Positions 8,057 to 15,644 of a stretch of 64,000 nucleotides of DNA are shown piece after piece. The stretch's first letter is position 1; the number at the start of each line of letters is the position of its first letter. The position numbers were made by a program, and so were the translations under genes. A model generated the notes under the pieces. That model was not told where the DNA came from and ran no database searches. It saw only the letters and a list, made by a program, of their open reading frames with translations. Source of the stretch: Paenibacillus sp. PastM-3 (GTDB lineage: Bacteria > Bacillota > Bacilli > Paenibacillales > Paenibacillaceae); the NCBI RefSeq assembly GCF_029893965.1, contig NZ_JARXXP010000012.1:116071-180070 (forward strand), read 5' to 3'.

Positions 8057-8356
8057 GTAATATTACACCTCCGAGTGATAGTTTCAAAATGCCATACTTA
8101 ACTTACCTACTCATTATAAACATTGTGGGACTGCCCTGCAAAGGCTTAAAATGGCCGGATAAGTGTGACTTTTTTTTGTATGATTATATTTGATTAAAAC
8201 GATACTAAGGTTTACAATGGATATGGTTATTTTAGAAATCCTTTAAGTTTTATTGGAAATTCTCCTGAATTTAAGTGTATAAATTCACAAAAGACACTAA
8301 AATATTTTACAAAAAATAACACATAGACAGATTCACCTGTTGGAAGGAGCCGGAAC
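8057..8356. promoter_or_regulatory. Divergent yumC/ndh regulatory region with an ndh promoter
   Basis: This 300-bp A/T-rich region separates two divergent genes. On the plus strand TTGATT (8190-8195) and TACAAT (8213-8218) are 17 bp apart and form a good sigma-A promoter for ndh, leaving a leader of about 130 nt. No convincing operator was identified by eye. The yumC promoter must lie on the minus strand in the same region but was not clearly resolved. Confidence 0.55.
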
Positions 8357-9550
8357 ATGAGCAGTATTCCCAAAATTGTCATCCTAGGCGCGGGATATGG
8401 AGGTATATTGACCGCCCAGCGGCTACAGAAAGCTTTGAATTACAATGAAGCTGATGTGACGCTGGTGAACCGCCATGAATATCATTATTTCACTACCCAT
8501 CTGCATATGCCAGCTGCGGGAACGGACAGCATTGAACATACACGCGTATCTATTTCCAAGCTGATAGACGAATTCAAGATCGACCTCGTGAAATCTTCCG
8601 TGCAGGAAATCCGCACCCAACAGAAAAAAGTAATTCTTGAAGACGGCACGCTTTCTTATGACTATCTTGTTATTGCCCTCGGCGGCGAGCCGGAGACCTT
8701 CGGTATTCCGGGACTTGATAAATACGCGCTGACCATCCGCAGCATTAATTCCGTGCGGCTGATCCGCGAGCATATTGAATATCAGTTTGCCAAATACAAA
8801 AATGAAAACAACGCGCAGGAGCATATTAATTTTGTAATAGGCGGAGCGGGCTTCAGCGGCATTGAATTTGTAGCAGAGCTTGCTGACCGTATTCCTGCCC
8901 TCTGCAAGGAATATGACGTAGACCCGAGCCTGGTGAATATCTACAACGTAGAAGCTGCCCCTACGGCGCTGCCCGGATTTGCGCCTGAGCTGGTTGAGCA
9001 TGCGATGTCTGTGCTGACCAAGAAAGGGGTTACCTTCAAAATCGGCGTAGCGATCAAGGAATGCCTGCCGGGCGGTGTCATTCTCGCAACCGGTGAAGAG
9101 ATCAAAGCCTCCACCATTGTCTGGACCGGCGGTATCCGCGGCAACCGGCTGATTGAAGCCGCAGGGTTTGAAGCGATGCGCGGACGGGTGAAGGTGGACG
9201 AATACCTACGCGTTCCGGGGCATGACAATATCTTTATCATCGGAGACGGTTCTCTGATGATTAACCCGGAAGGGCGGCCGTACCCGCCGACAGCACAAAT
9301 CGCCATGCAGCAGGGCGAATGCTGTGCCCATAATCTGGTGGCAGCGATCCGCAGCCAGCAGCCGAAGAAGTTTGTCTTCAGCAACAAGGGAACTGTAGCC
9401 TCGCTCGGCAAAGGCCAGGGTATTGCCGTAGTGGGTGACAAGACATATAAGGGCTGGACGGCAGCACAGCTCAAAAAAGTAGTCGATATGCGCTACCTGT
9501 TCATCATCGGCGGCATTCCGCTGGTGCTGAGGAAGGGAAGATTCTTCTAG
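8357..9550 (+). CDS. ndh: Type II NADH dehydrogenase (NDH-2)
   Basis: The 397-residue protein is a single-subunit, non-proton-pumping NADH:menaquinone oxidoreductase. It has the FAD motif VILGAGYGG at residues 7-15, the NADH motif VIGGAGFSGIE near residue 154, and FIIGDGSL followed by the quinone-side motif PPTAQIAMQQGE that marks true NDH-2 enzymes. A KGTVASLG element and a hydrophobic C-terminus (LFIIGGIPLVLRKGRFF) support membrane attachment. Ribosome site GGAAGGAG lies 8 bp before the ATG. It regenerates NAD+ and reduces the menaquinone made through MqnE. A small gene begins one base after its stop. Confidence 0.93.
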   Translation: MSSIPKIVILGAGYGGILTAQRLQKALNYNEADVTLVNRHEYHYFTTHLHMPAAGTDSIEHTRVSISKLIDEFKIDLVKSSVQEIRTQQKKVILEDGTLSYDYLVIALGGEPETFGIPGLDKYALTIRSINSVRLIREHIEYQFAKYKNENNAQEHINFVIGGAGFSGIEFVAELADRIPALCKEYDVDPSLVNIYNVEAAPTALPGFAPELVEHAMSVLTKKGVTFKIGVAIKECLPGGVILATGEEIKASTIVWTGGIRGNRLIEAAGFEAMRGRVKVDEYLRVPGHDNIFIIGDGSLMINPEGRPYPPTAQIAMQQGECCAHNLVAAIRSQQPKKFVFSNKGTVASLGKGQGIAVVGDKTYKGWTAAQLKKVVDMRYLFIIGGIPLVLRKGRFF

Positions 9551-9551
9551 G

Positions 9552-9803
9552 ATGCGCCACTGCAGTGTACAAGTCCGCGGGCTGTTGACGCGTGAGGAGC
9601 TCGACCGCTATAATGCCCTGATTGAGGTAGGCTCCTACCTGGAGGACCAGAGCCGGTACGATCTGGCTTACCCGGTTCAGAAGGAGATAGATCTGCTTAT
9701 CCAGCCGGCCATTGAACGGCTGAAGGACAAGAGCCGGGCCCGTGACCGGGCTACGGCAGAGTATCTGGAGAGCTTGCACGGAGAGAACGGCGAGGACGAA
9801 TAA
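9552..9803 (+). CDS. Small hypothetical protein downstream of ndh
   Basis: The 83-residue, charged, mainly helical protein starts 2 bp after the ndh stop, so it is almost certainly translated from the same mRNA, with GGAAGGGAAG upstream inside the end of ndh. It begins MRHCSVQVRGLLTREELDRY and contains many Arg, Glu and Asp residues and one cysteine. No membrane segment or known motif is visible. I do not recognise the family. Coupling to ndh suggests a role linked to that enzyme or shared expression only. Confidence 0.7.
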   Translation: MRHCSVQVRGLLTREELDRYNALIEVGSYLEDQSRYDLAYPVQKEIDLLIQPAIERLKDKSRARDRATAEYLESLHGENGEDE

Positions 9804-9814
9804 CGTTACACGGT

Positions 9815-9852
9815 AGGGGGAGCCAAGCTGCTAACATGGCTCTCCCTTTACA
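9815..9852 (+). terminator. Terminator-like hairpin after the ndh operon
   Basis: AGGGGGAGCCA pairs with TGGCTCTCCCT around an 11-base loop and is followed by a short TTTA. A second, better terminator lies 45 bp further on. Confidence 0.55.
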
Positions 9853-9895
9853 ATAGCCGCCCTTAAGGGGGGGCTTAATTCCTAACAGCAGAGAA

Positions 9896-9936
9896 AAAGA
9901 CAACCCGCTATCCTTGACCAGGGCGGTCTTTTTTTG
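9896..9936 (+). terminator. Rho-independent terminator
   Basis: AAGAC..CCCGC pairs with GCGG.GTCTT and is followed by TTTTTTT. It probably ends the ndh transcript fully. Confidence 0.6.
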
Positions 9937-9939
9937 CGG

Positions 9940-10278
9940 CGGAACGGGTTTTAGAACTGTGAGGCTGAGGCATCTCCCCTTGATAGCTTTTTGAAGAAAC
10001 GTCCCCTAACGAAGCGAAAGTTGTTTGCGGGATTGGGCTAAGTGTAAAAAGGTCATCTATTTCTTGGGGATACCATATAGAGGATAGGGCTAGTTGGAAA
10101 AATGCTACTTAATTTTGCTGTTCTTGCGTCCAAAGATGATTTTGGGCTGAATTAAGTGTCGATATTACAACTAATCATAAGAAATCCTGTGAAATCGAAG
10201 AATTAAGTGTCTAAAATCCAATTAGTCGTTGAGGGACATAGTACAGGAGTATTGATGAGGATCAGCCTGCGCCAGCAC
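9940..10278. repeat. Intergenic region with AATTAAGTGTC-type degenerate repeats
   Basis: No gene is visible here. The motif (A)ATTAAGTGTC occurs at about 10151 and 10199, with related CTAAGTGTAAAA near 10040, GGGCTAGTTGGAAAAATGC near 10087 and AATTAGTCGTTG near 10220. The elements recur at roughly 45-60 bp. The pattern resembles, in style but not in sequence, the intergenic repeats at 3706-4001 and 62013-62362. Confidence 0.4.
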
Positions 10279-10320
10279 AAACAAAAGGATGGTCTCCCGC
10301 AGGAAACCATCCTTTTGTTT
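10279..10320. terminator. Strong terminator at the hemQ 3' end
   Basis: AAACAAAAGGATGGT pairs almost perfectly with ACCATCCTTTTGTTT around CTCCCGCAGGAA. The A-run and T-run on either side let it work on both strands; it lies 8 bp past the hemQ stop. Confidence 0.85.
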
Positions 10321-10328
10321 ATAATAAA

Positions 10329-11087
10329 TTACAGCTTGAGCATCTCTTCGAACGTCTCCGGTGTCAGCAGGTTGCCGACATAGAACGGGCCGAACTCACC
10401 GTAGCGGGCGCTGACCTCGTCAAAGCGCATCTCGTACACCAGCTTCTTGAACTGCAGCGCATCCTCGGCAAAAAGGGTTACGCCCCATTCCCAGTCATCG
10501 AAGCCGACGGAGCCGGTGATGATCTGTTTCACTTTGCCGGCATAGCCGCGGCCGATCAGGCCGTGCGAGTGCATCAGCTCCCGGCGTTTATCCATATCGA
10601 GCATATACCAGTTATCGGCCAGCTCGCGCTTCTTGTTCATCGGGTAGAAGCAGATATGCTTCGCCTGCGGCAGAACCGGCTTCAGGCGTGCCGCCACATG
10701 CGGGTTCTGCATCGGATCACTGCCGTCTCCGGCACTTCCGCCTGCAGCGTAGTTGCTCAGCTCGACGATACTGACGTAAGAATAAGCTTTTGTGGTATAT
10801 TGGGCGAATGCAATTTTGTTAAACGCGGTTTCAAGGGCGTTCAGCGCTTCCAGGCTTTCCCGCAGAAACATCATCACGAAATCGGCCTTCTGGCCGATAA
10901 TGGAATATACTGCAGTGCTTCCTTCTTTGGCTTCCTCAACCGGTCCCCATTCCTCCATGAAGGCATGCAGCTCTTCCAGGGCTACTGCGCGCTCCTCGTC
11001 ATCGGCGGCTGTCCACGCCTTCCAGTCCAGTGAGCGAAAGTCATGCAGGGCATACCAGCCTTCCAGGGTCAAAGCGGCTTCGTTCAT
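10329..11087 (-). CDS. hemQ: Coproheme decarboxylase HemQ
   Basis: The 252-residue protein belongs to the chlorite dismutase-like family and is the HemQ (ChdC) branch of monoderm bacteria. HemQ converts coproheme III to heme b by two oxidative decarboxylations, the last step of the coproporphyrin-dependent heme pathway. The catalytic tyrosine sits in CFYPMNKKRE (Tyr148, equivalent to Tyr145 of Geobacillus HemQ). The proximal heme ligand is His175 in LMHSHGLIGR. GFDDWEWGVTLF and the C-terminal R..E..ARYGEFGPFYVG motif are also conserved. The ATG follows AAGGAG. Its leader contains a threefold 66-bp repeat that ends in this ribosome site. HemQ supplies heme to SdhC (cytochrome b558) and the oxidases. 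Confidence 0.94.
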   Translation of the reverse strand: MNEAALTLEGWYALHDFRSLDWKAWTAADDEERAVALEELHAFMEEWGPVEEAKEGSTAVYSIIGQKADFVMMFLRESLEALNALETAFNKIAFAQYTTKAYSYVSIVELSNYAAGGSAGDGSDPMQNPHVAARLKPVLPQAKHICFYPMNKKRELADNWYMLDMDKRRELMHSHGLIGRGYAGKVKQIITGSVGFDDWEWGVTLFAEDALQFKKLVYEMRFDEVSARYGEFGPFYVGNLLTPETFEEMLKL

Positions 11088-11091
11088 GTTC

Positions 11092-11295
11092 TCACTCCTT
11101 AAAAGTTTTACGAAGCATAGGCTCCGTAGAATGTACTTCGTGTAAAACTTGCTTCGAAAGCATACGCTTAGTTTTACGAAGCATAGGCTCCGTAGAATGT
11201 ACTTCGTGTAAAACTCGCTTCGAAAGCATACGCTTAGTTTTACGAAGCATAGGCTCCGTAGAATGTACTACGCATAAAACTTTCATTGGAATCAT
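11092..11295 (-). CDS. Repeat-encoded leader ORF ending in the hemQ ribosome site
   Basis: An open frame of 67 codons covers the whole repeat array upstream of hemQ. It begins at ATG 11295 (MIPMKVLC), then repeats a 22-residue unit with VLHEVHSTEPMLR and KTKRMLSK(R/Q), and ends KTFKE with a TGA. The last codons TTT AAG GAG form the Shine-Dalgarno sequence of hemQ, and the stop lies only 5 bp before the hemQ ATG, so the frame is placed for translational coupling. No clear ribosome site precedes the ATG. The same architecture recurs before sdhB. Whether a peptide is made is unknown; the open frame may simply follow from repeat units being multiples of three. Confidence 0.35.
   Translation of the reverse strand: MIPMKVLCVVHSTEPMLRKTKRMLSKRVLHEVHSTEPMLRKTKRMLSKQVLHEVHSTEPMLRKTFKE
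11101..11290 (-). repeat. 66-bp tandem repeat array in the hemQ leader
   Basis: Read on the minus strand, the array alternates a 45-bp module A (GTTTTACACGAAG ... CTTCGTAAAACT, ends inverted so it can form a hairpin) with a 21-bp module B (AAGCGTATGCTTTCGAAGCGA): A-B-A-B-A, the last A running straight into TTTTAAGGAG. The most upstream A is slightly diverged. A further half copy of B (AAGCGTATGCTT on the minus strand) lies at 11324-11335. The rest of the gap up to 11531 shows no gene. Confidence 0.92.
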
Positions 11296-11531
11296 TACAG
11301 CATTAGTGTTAAATCCGGTTCCAAAGCATACGCTTCTATGTATGATCCGGTTAATCTATATGCATTGTATCGCAAGCAGACGGCCAAGAGCAAACGCTGA
11401 GCCGCGGATTTGCCTGAAAGCGGATTCGAATGGCAATAATGTTCATTGCTTCGCTACATTTTTTCTAGTAAACTTACTATTAATCAGGTTTTGGTGTGCG
11501 GTTCTTTATAGAGAGAGGGGATGGCGGTACG

Positions 11532-11828
11532 ATGGGGTTTATTCCTGTATTTGTTCTGGCCGTGTTGTTCTTTGTCATGATGTTTGGCATCGGCTTTATC
11601 CTTAATATGTTAATGAAGACCACGTGGTTTCCCGCCTACCTGTTCGTAATTGTGATCTTGCCCGTAGTGGTCTATTCTATCTGGGACAGGAACGCCATGA
11701 CCCTCTGGGAGCATCTGGGCAGCTTCCATATTGTTGATTACCTGACCGGGATTGCCGGGCTCGGCGGCGCAGTGCTCAGCGGCTGGACGATCCAGAAGCT
11801 GCGTCTGGGCGGCTATAAGATGTTCTAA
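11532..11828 (+). CDS. yuiB: YuiB-family membrane protein
   Basis: The 98-residue protein starts at the ATG 11532 (MGFIPVFVLAVLFFVMMFGIGFILNML). The upstream GAGAGAGGGGATGG serves as ribosome site, so the longer in-frame start is unlikely. Three hydrophobic segments are visible (about residues 3-27, 33-50, 68-90), and it ends in LRLGGYKMF. The pattern FGIGFILNMLMKTTWFPAYL and the terminal GY(K/R)MF match the YuiB family of Bacillales, whose function is unknown. In B. subtilis yuiB is near the yum genes, in line with the synteny seen in this part of the window. Confidence 0.82.
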   Translation: MGFIPVFVLAVLFFVMMFGIGFILNMLMKTTWFPAYLFVIVILPVVVYSIWDRNAMTLWEHLGSFHIVDYLTGIAGLGGAVLSGWTIQKLRLGGYKMF

Positions 11829-11845
11829 GTATCGAGATTATGCTG

Positions 11846-11889
11846 AAAACGGCTGCTATTCCTGCTAGGGGACGGCGAAGCCGTTTTTT
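11846..11889 (+). terminator. Terminator after yuiB
   Basis: AAAACGGCT pairs with AGCCGTTTT around a loop of about 26 bases and is followed by TTTTTTC. Confidence 0.75.
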
Positions 11890-12080
11890 CTATTACTGGA
11901 TCAGAAAGGGAGCCGGACTTTTTTTCTTATTTTTCGCTACAGTCAGCAAGATTTCAAAAGTTGTCGATTATAGGCTGAAAACCGGGTTATTTGGTTCTTT
12001 TTTTACATTTCCGGCCGGGTGTTTTGTGATAGAATAGAAATCTGCATGAATTCGTGTAAAAAAGGGGGAGTTAACCGCAG

Positions 12081-13628
12081 ATGCGCATGAGTAACCTGCA
12101 TCATTTCACCGAACATCACCGGTACTGCGTTTCCCGCGAATTCGGTCTTAGCCATGTAGATTCACGTATGCTGGGTTCCGTCTATCAGCCGATGGTAGGA
12201 GCCTTTGCGATCAGCCTGTACAGGCTGCTGTTTGAGCATATTCCGGCTGAATCGATCGGCTATTCTGCTGTAGAGCAGCAGCGCAGGCTGTTTATGACGC
12301 TTGGCGTTGAACCGAACGAGAAAGGCCGTAAATATTTAGTGGACCAGGCTTCCCTGCTTGAGGCGGTAGGCCTGCTTGCAACCTGCCGGATGTATACGCC
12401 GGAGAATGATGATTACCTGTATGAATATGAGCTGCTGCCGCCGTTGTCACCGGCTGACTTTTTTGCGACCCAGCACCTGACACTGCTGCTGCGTGACAAA
12501 ATCGGCAAGTTTGCCGTCCTGTCGCTCCGGGAGCAGTTCTGGAACCGGGAACCGGAGGACTGGAGCCACCGCTTAGCCCATAAAGAGAATATTTCCCTGC
12601 CCTTTTATGATATCTTCCAGTTAAATACGCATGTGATCGATTATGAGCTGGAGCAGGCTCTGGCTGAAGTCGCTACGGTGAAGCAGCCGGGCATCAGTCA
12701 AAGCAATGAAACGGCTATCGGGTATAGCGACATTATTCTGCGCTTTCCGCGCGAGTCGGTGAACCGGATGCACGTCGAGAAGCTGCGCTTTGACCATACC
12801 CAAATGGGTGTTATTAACTATGTGGCCCGCAAATATGATCTGGGACCGCAGGATTTATGCCGTCTGCTGGATGAGGACGGAATGTTCACGCCGGACGGCG
12901 AGGTGATTCTGGATACGCTGCAGTACAGGGCAAGCCAGCATTTCCGCCAGGATATGAAGCGCCAGGAGAAGCGGGAGATCGCTGCGGCCAAGGTTGTGTC
13001 GCTGCGTGCAGCGGCGTCGGGTGACCATGAAGAACCGGTGATTCCGCAGGAGCAGCCGGTGGAGATGGAATATTACGTTGAGGTCCCTCCGCAGTTCCTG
13101 TCCAAATGCGATATTCACCAATATAATATGATGCTGCGCAACGAGCCTTATACACGGCTGCTGCAAACCTTTTTTCCGGGAACGGTTCCGGGCCAGCTGA
13201 TGGATATATTCGAGAAAATTGATCTGAACTACAAGCTGAGCGGTGAAGTCATCAATGTGCTGATCCATTATCTGATGACAATGGTGGCTTCAGGCGGAGA
13301 ACAGCGGATGAACCGCAATTTTGTGGAGGCGATTGCCTCCAACATGCTGGTCAAGCAGGTCAATACCTACGAGAAGGCCGTACGGTACATCCGTGACCAG
13401 TCCAAGGTCAAAGGCAAGAGCGCTGCCTCCGGCACGGCCGGAGCAGCTTCCGGAACGCGTCAGCGTTCGTATAATAAAGGCGGCGGCCGGGCCGCGAAGC
13501 CGGAGATTCCGATTGTGACCGATGACGGAAGCGCCGGTGCCGTATCGGAAGAAGAATTCGCGGCGATGATGAAGAAAGCGGCCGAAATTAAGGCCAGCAA
13601 GAAGAAGGGCGCCCTGAGGACGCCGTAA
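12081..13628 (+). CDS. dnaB: Replication initiation and membrane attachment protein DnaB
   Basis: The 515-residue protein is the Firmicutes DnaB (not the helicase), a primosome component that with DnaD and DnaI loads the replicative helicase at oriC and at stalled forks. It has an N-terminal DDBH1 winged-helix domain (about residues 1-130: FTEHHRYCVSREFGLSHVD..MLGSVYQPMVGAFAISLYRLL) and a DDBH2 domain after residue 330 (FLSKCDIHQYNMMLRNEPYTRLLQ). Its DnaB_2 motif includes KIDLNYKLSGEVINVLIHY and the final NMLVKQVNTYEKAVRYIRDQ helix. The tail is Gly/Ala/Lys-rich and longer than in B. subtilis (472 residues). GGGGGAG precedes the ATG. dnaI follows 18 bp downstream in the usual dnaB-dnaI operon. 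Confidence 0.93.
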   Translation: MRMSNLHHFTEHHRYCVSREFGLSHVDSRMLGSVYQPMVGAFAISLYRLLFEHIPAESIGYSAVEQQRRLFMTLGVEPNEKGRKYLVDQASLLEAVGLLATCRMYTPENDDYLYEYELLPPLSPADFFATQHLTLLLRDKIGKFAVLSLREQFWNREPEDWSHRLAHKENISLPFYDIFQLNTHVIDYELEQALAEVATVKQPGISQSNETAIGYSDIILRFPRESVNRMHVEKLRFDHTQMGVINYVARKYDLGPQDLCRLLDEDGMFTPDGEVILDTLQYRASQHFRQDMKRQEKREIAAAKVVSLRAAASGDHEEPVIPQEQPVEMEYYVEVPPQFLSKCDIHQYNMMLRNEPYTRLLQTFFPGTVPGQLMDIFEKIDLNYKLSGEVINVLIHYLMTMVASGGEQRMNRNFVEAIASNMLVKQVNTYEKAVRYIRDQSKVKGKSAASGTAGAASGTRQRSYNKGGGRAAKPEIPIVTDDGSAGAVSEEEFAAMMKKAAEIKASKKKGALRTP

Positions 13629-13646
13629 AGAAAGCGAGGTGCAGCA

Positions 13647-14603
13647 ATGGAGTCGATGGGCGAAGTGCTGCGTTCGATGAACAATCCAGCCCTGCGCCAG
13701 CGTTCCCGCGATCTTCAGCAGAACCTGCTGAATGATCCGCTGGTGAAGCAGCTTCAGACAGAGCACCCGGAGCTGGATGATTCGCGGCTGAAGCTTCACA
13801 TGAGCCGGCTGTTCCAGTATGTGCGGGAGAGCCGGAACTGCGCGAACTGTCCGGGCCTCGAGCATTGCCCGAATGATTTTCAGGGCCATTACAGCAAGCT
13901 TACGGTGGAGAATGTAAACGGCTCGCCGGATTTGTTCGAGCGCAAGACAGCCTGTAACCTGAAGATCGCCCAGGACAGCCAGGACAGCATCCGCAGACGG
14001 ATCCGCAGCTTTTACGTGGATGAACGCGTGCTGAACGGCGGTTATGATGAGATGGATATTATGGGCAAGGACCCGCGCCGGGCTTCTGCCGTAAATAAAA
14101 TTTTTGATTATATTACCGGGGTAAAGGAAGACGGTCTGAGTCCGCAGGGAATCTATCTGCACGGCACCTTCGGCACAGGCAAAACCTTTCTGATGTGCTA
14201 CCTGCTCCACGAGCTGGCGGTTGCCGGGTACAGCGGCGTCATTGTCTATATGCCTGATTTCATTGAGGACCTGAAGTCGATTATGCTGGACGGGCAGAAG
14301 CTGAAGGAAACCGTGGACACGCTGAAGAACTGCGATCTGCTGATTTTTGACGATATCGGTGCGGAGAATCTCAACCCGTGGGCGCGTGACCATGTGCTGG
14401 GGGCGATTCTGAATTACCGGATGAACCGCAAGCCGACCTTCTATACCTCCAATTATCCGCTGGACGGTTTGGAGAAGCATCTCAGCTTCACCAGCAAGGA
14501 TGGCGAGGAGCTGTACAAGGGGCAGCGCCTGATGGACCGGATTGCTCCGTTTGTGGACGTGATTCCGCTGCACGGGGAGAATCAGCGCGGCAGAAACCGG
14601 TAG
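13647..14603 (+). CDS. dnaI: Primosomal helicase loader DnaI
   Basis: The 318-residue protein is the AAA+ helicase loader DnaI. An N-terminal domain with a zinc-type cluster (CANCPGLEHCPN, about residues 65-76) binds the helicase. The ATPase domain has Walker A GTFGTGKTF (about residues 169-177), Walker B LLIFDDIGAE, a sensor-type TFYTSNYPL and an arginine-finger region QRLMDRI. It delivers the DnaC helicase onto DNA in cooperation with DnaB and DnaD. GCGAGGTG precedes the ATG. It is the second gene of the operon and ends at a strong terminator. Confidence 0.95.
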   Translation: MESMGEVLRSMNNPALRQRSRDLQQNLLNDPLVKQLQTEHPELDDSRLKLHMSRLFQYVRESRNCANCPGLEHCPNDFQGHYSKLTVENVNGSPDLFERKTACNLKIAQDSQDSIRRRIRSFYVDERVLNGGYDEMDIMGKDPRRASAVNKIFDYITGVKEDGLSPQGIYLHGTFGTGKTFLMCYLLHELAVAGYSGVIVYMPDFIEDLKSIMLDGQKLKETVDTLKNCDLLIFDDIGAENLNPWARDHVLGAILNYRMNRKPTFYTSNYPLDGLEKHLSFTSKDGEELYKGQRLMDRIAPFVDVIPLHGENQRGRNR

Positions 14604-14616
14604 GCATTTAACAAAT

Positions 14617-14660
14617 AAACAGCGGTGCAGGGACGGAGAGTCCCTGGCACCGCTGTTTAT
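14617..14660 (+). terminator. Terminator of the dnaB-dnaI operon
   Basis: AAACAGCGGTGCAGGGAC pairs with GTCCCTGGCACCGCTGTTT around a 5-base loop, a near-perfect long stem followed by ATTGTG. Its A-rich and T-rich flanks may also stop the convergent small gene. Confidence 0.8.
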
Positions 14661-14673
14661 TGTGCCAGCCTGT

Positions 14674-14832
14674 TTAATCGAGAAAGACAAACTTGACTAT
14701 CACCATTCCAAAGAAAACCAGAGTCATGAAGCCGGTCATTCCGAAAAAGCCGGTCATCAAATCACCCAGATCGTTGCGGGGCTCCTCATTAACATGCTCC
14801 CGCGGGTCCCGTGCCTTGGCATTGATCTCCAT
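14674..14832 (-). CDS. Small membrane protein with charged N-terminus
   Basis: The 52-residue protein starts at an ATG (14832) preceded by GGAGGAGGAAACA, an excellent ribosome site; the longer upstream frame lacks one. The first 30 residues are charged (MEINAKARDPREHVNEEPRN), followed by a hydrophobic stretch rich in Met, Phe and Gly (LMTGFFGMTGFMTLVFFGMVIVKFVF) that forms one long or two short membrane helices. I do not recognise a named family. Similar short proteins with a charged head and one helix are common in spore formers. Confidence 0.65.
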   Translation of the reverse strand: MEINAKARDPREHVNEEPRNDLGDLMTGFFGMTGFMTLVFFGMVIVKFVFLD

Positions 14833-15027
14833 TGTTTCCTCCTCCTTGCCTTGCAAGACTGCACTGCAATAGGTTACAGTAGTACATGTGAGAGAAGTCA
14901 TTGACAATAAATGCGTTTTCTTAAAGTATACGAACTCTCATGAGCGTTGTAAAGAAGCGATATCTGTTAAATAATTGATTTTATACAATGTAATTGTCTA
15001 AAACATTTCCCAAAAGTACTGTATCTA

Positions 15028-15036
15028 TGTTATACT
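15028..15036 (+). promoter_or_regulatory. Extended -10 promoter candidate for trxA
   Basis: TGTTATACT carries the extended -10 form TGN plus TATACT; no good -35 is visible, as is common for extended -10 promoters. It lies about 145 bp before trxA. The rest of the 347-bp gap (14833-15179) is A/T-rich and shows no gene. Confidence 0.4.
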
Positions 15037-15179
15037 GTGGATGTGTCGGTAAATGGTAATCTGGTTATCATATTACATGAAACATTTTTTCCAGCTAACA
15101 TTACGGAGTGAATTCGTTTCGGCTAGCGCACGCTATAGAGGCGTATGCAGCTCCGCAAAATTAAAGGAGGAACAATATC

Positions 15180-15497
15180 ATGGCTATCGTAAACGTGTCT
15201 GACCAGTCCTTTGTAGGCGAAGTTGAAGGTCAGGGTACTGTAGTAGTAGATTTCTGGGCACCTTGGTGCGGCCCTTGCAAAATGCTTTCCCCGATCCTCG
15301 AGGAATTGTCCGCCGAGCTGGGAGACAGCGTAAAAATTGCCAAGCTGAATGTTGACGAGAATCCGGAAACGGCTTCCCGCTTCGGCGTTATGAGCATTCC
15401 TACCCTGATCTTCTTCAAAGACGGTCAGCCGGTGGATAAGGTTGTCGGCCTGAACTCCAAGGATTCCCTGAAGAACATCGTAGCTAAACACCAATAA
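15180..15497 (+). CDS. trxA: Thioredoxin
   Basis: The 105-residue protein is a standard thioredoxin with the active site WCGPCK (Cys30 and Cys33), the buried DFWAPW stretch, the cis-proline motif SIPTL and the KVVGLNSKDSLKNIV C-terminal helix. It reduces protein disulfides in the cytoplasm using thioredoxin reductase. AAAGGAGG lies 8 bp before the ATG. The gene is monocistronic, with its own terminator, just upstream of uvrC. In B. subtilis trxA and uvrC are also neighbours, which supports both calls. Confidence 0.97.
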   Translation: MAIVNVSDQSFVGEVEGQGTVVVDFWAPWCGPCKMLSPILEELSAELGDSVKIAKLNVDENPETASRFGVMSIPTLIFFKDGQPVDKVVGLNSKDSLKNIVAKHQ

Positions 15498-15530
15498 TAA
15501 GTAGATAACCCTACTGAATAAGATCTGATT

Positions 15531-15564
15531 ACAAGCGCCTTCGGTTTATCCGGGGGCGTTTTGT
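15531..15564 (+). terminator. Terminator after trxA
   Basis: ACAAGCGCC pairs with GGGGCGTTTTGT around TTCGGTTTATCCG; the T-run is part of the right arm. It lies between trxA and uvrC. Confidence 0.65.
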
Positions 15565-15644
15565 GTGTTAAAATTACTGTAGTAAGCAGTCCCGCTGACC
15601 GGGGAAGCTTCATGAATGTGCAAGTGACAGGTGGGGGAGAAATT

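Noticed and set aside
11101..11290. CRISPR array in the hemQ leader
   Set aside because: The constant part is 21 bp and the 'spacers' are near-identical copies of each other with hairpin ends; there are no unique spacers and no cas genes.
11840..12037. 65-codon frame after yuiB
   Set aside because: It runs through the yuiB terminator hairpin and has no ribosome site.
13290..14690. 466-codon frame antisense to dnaB-dnaI
   Set aside because: It is the mirror of two well-supported genes with biased codon use; the translation resembles no protein and has no start signals.
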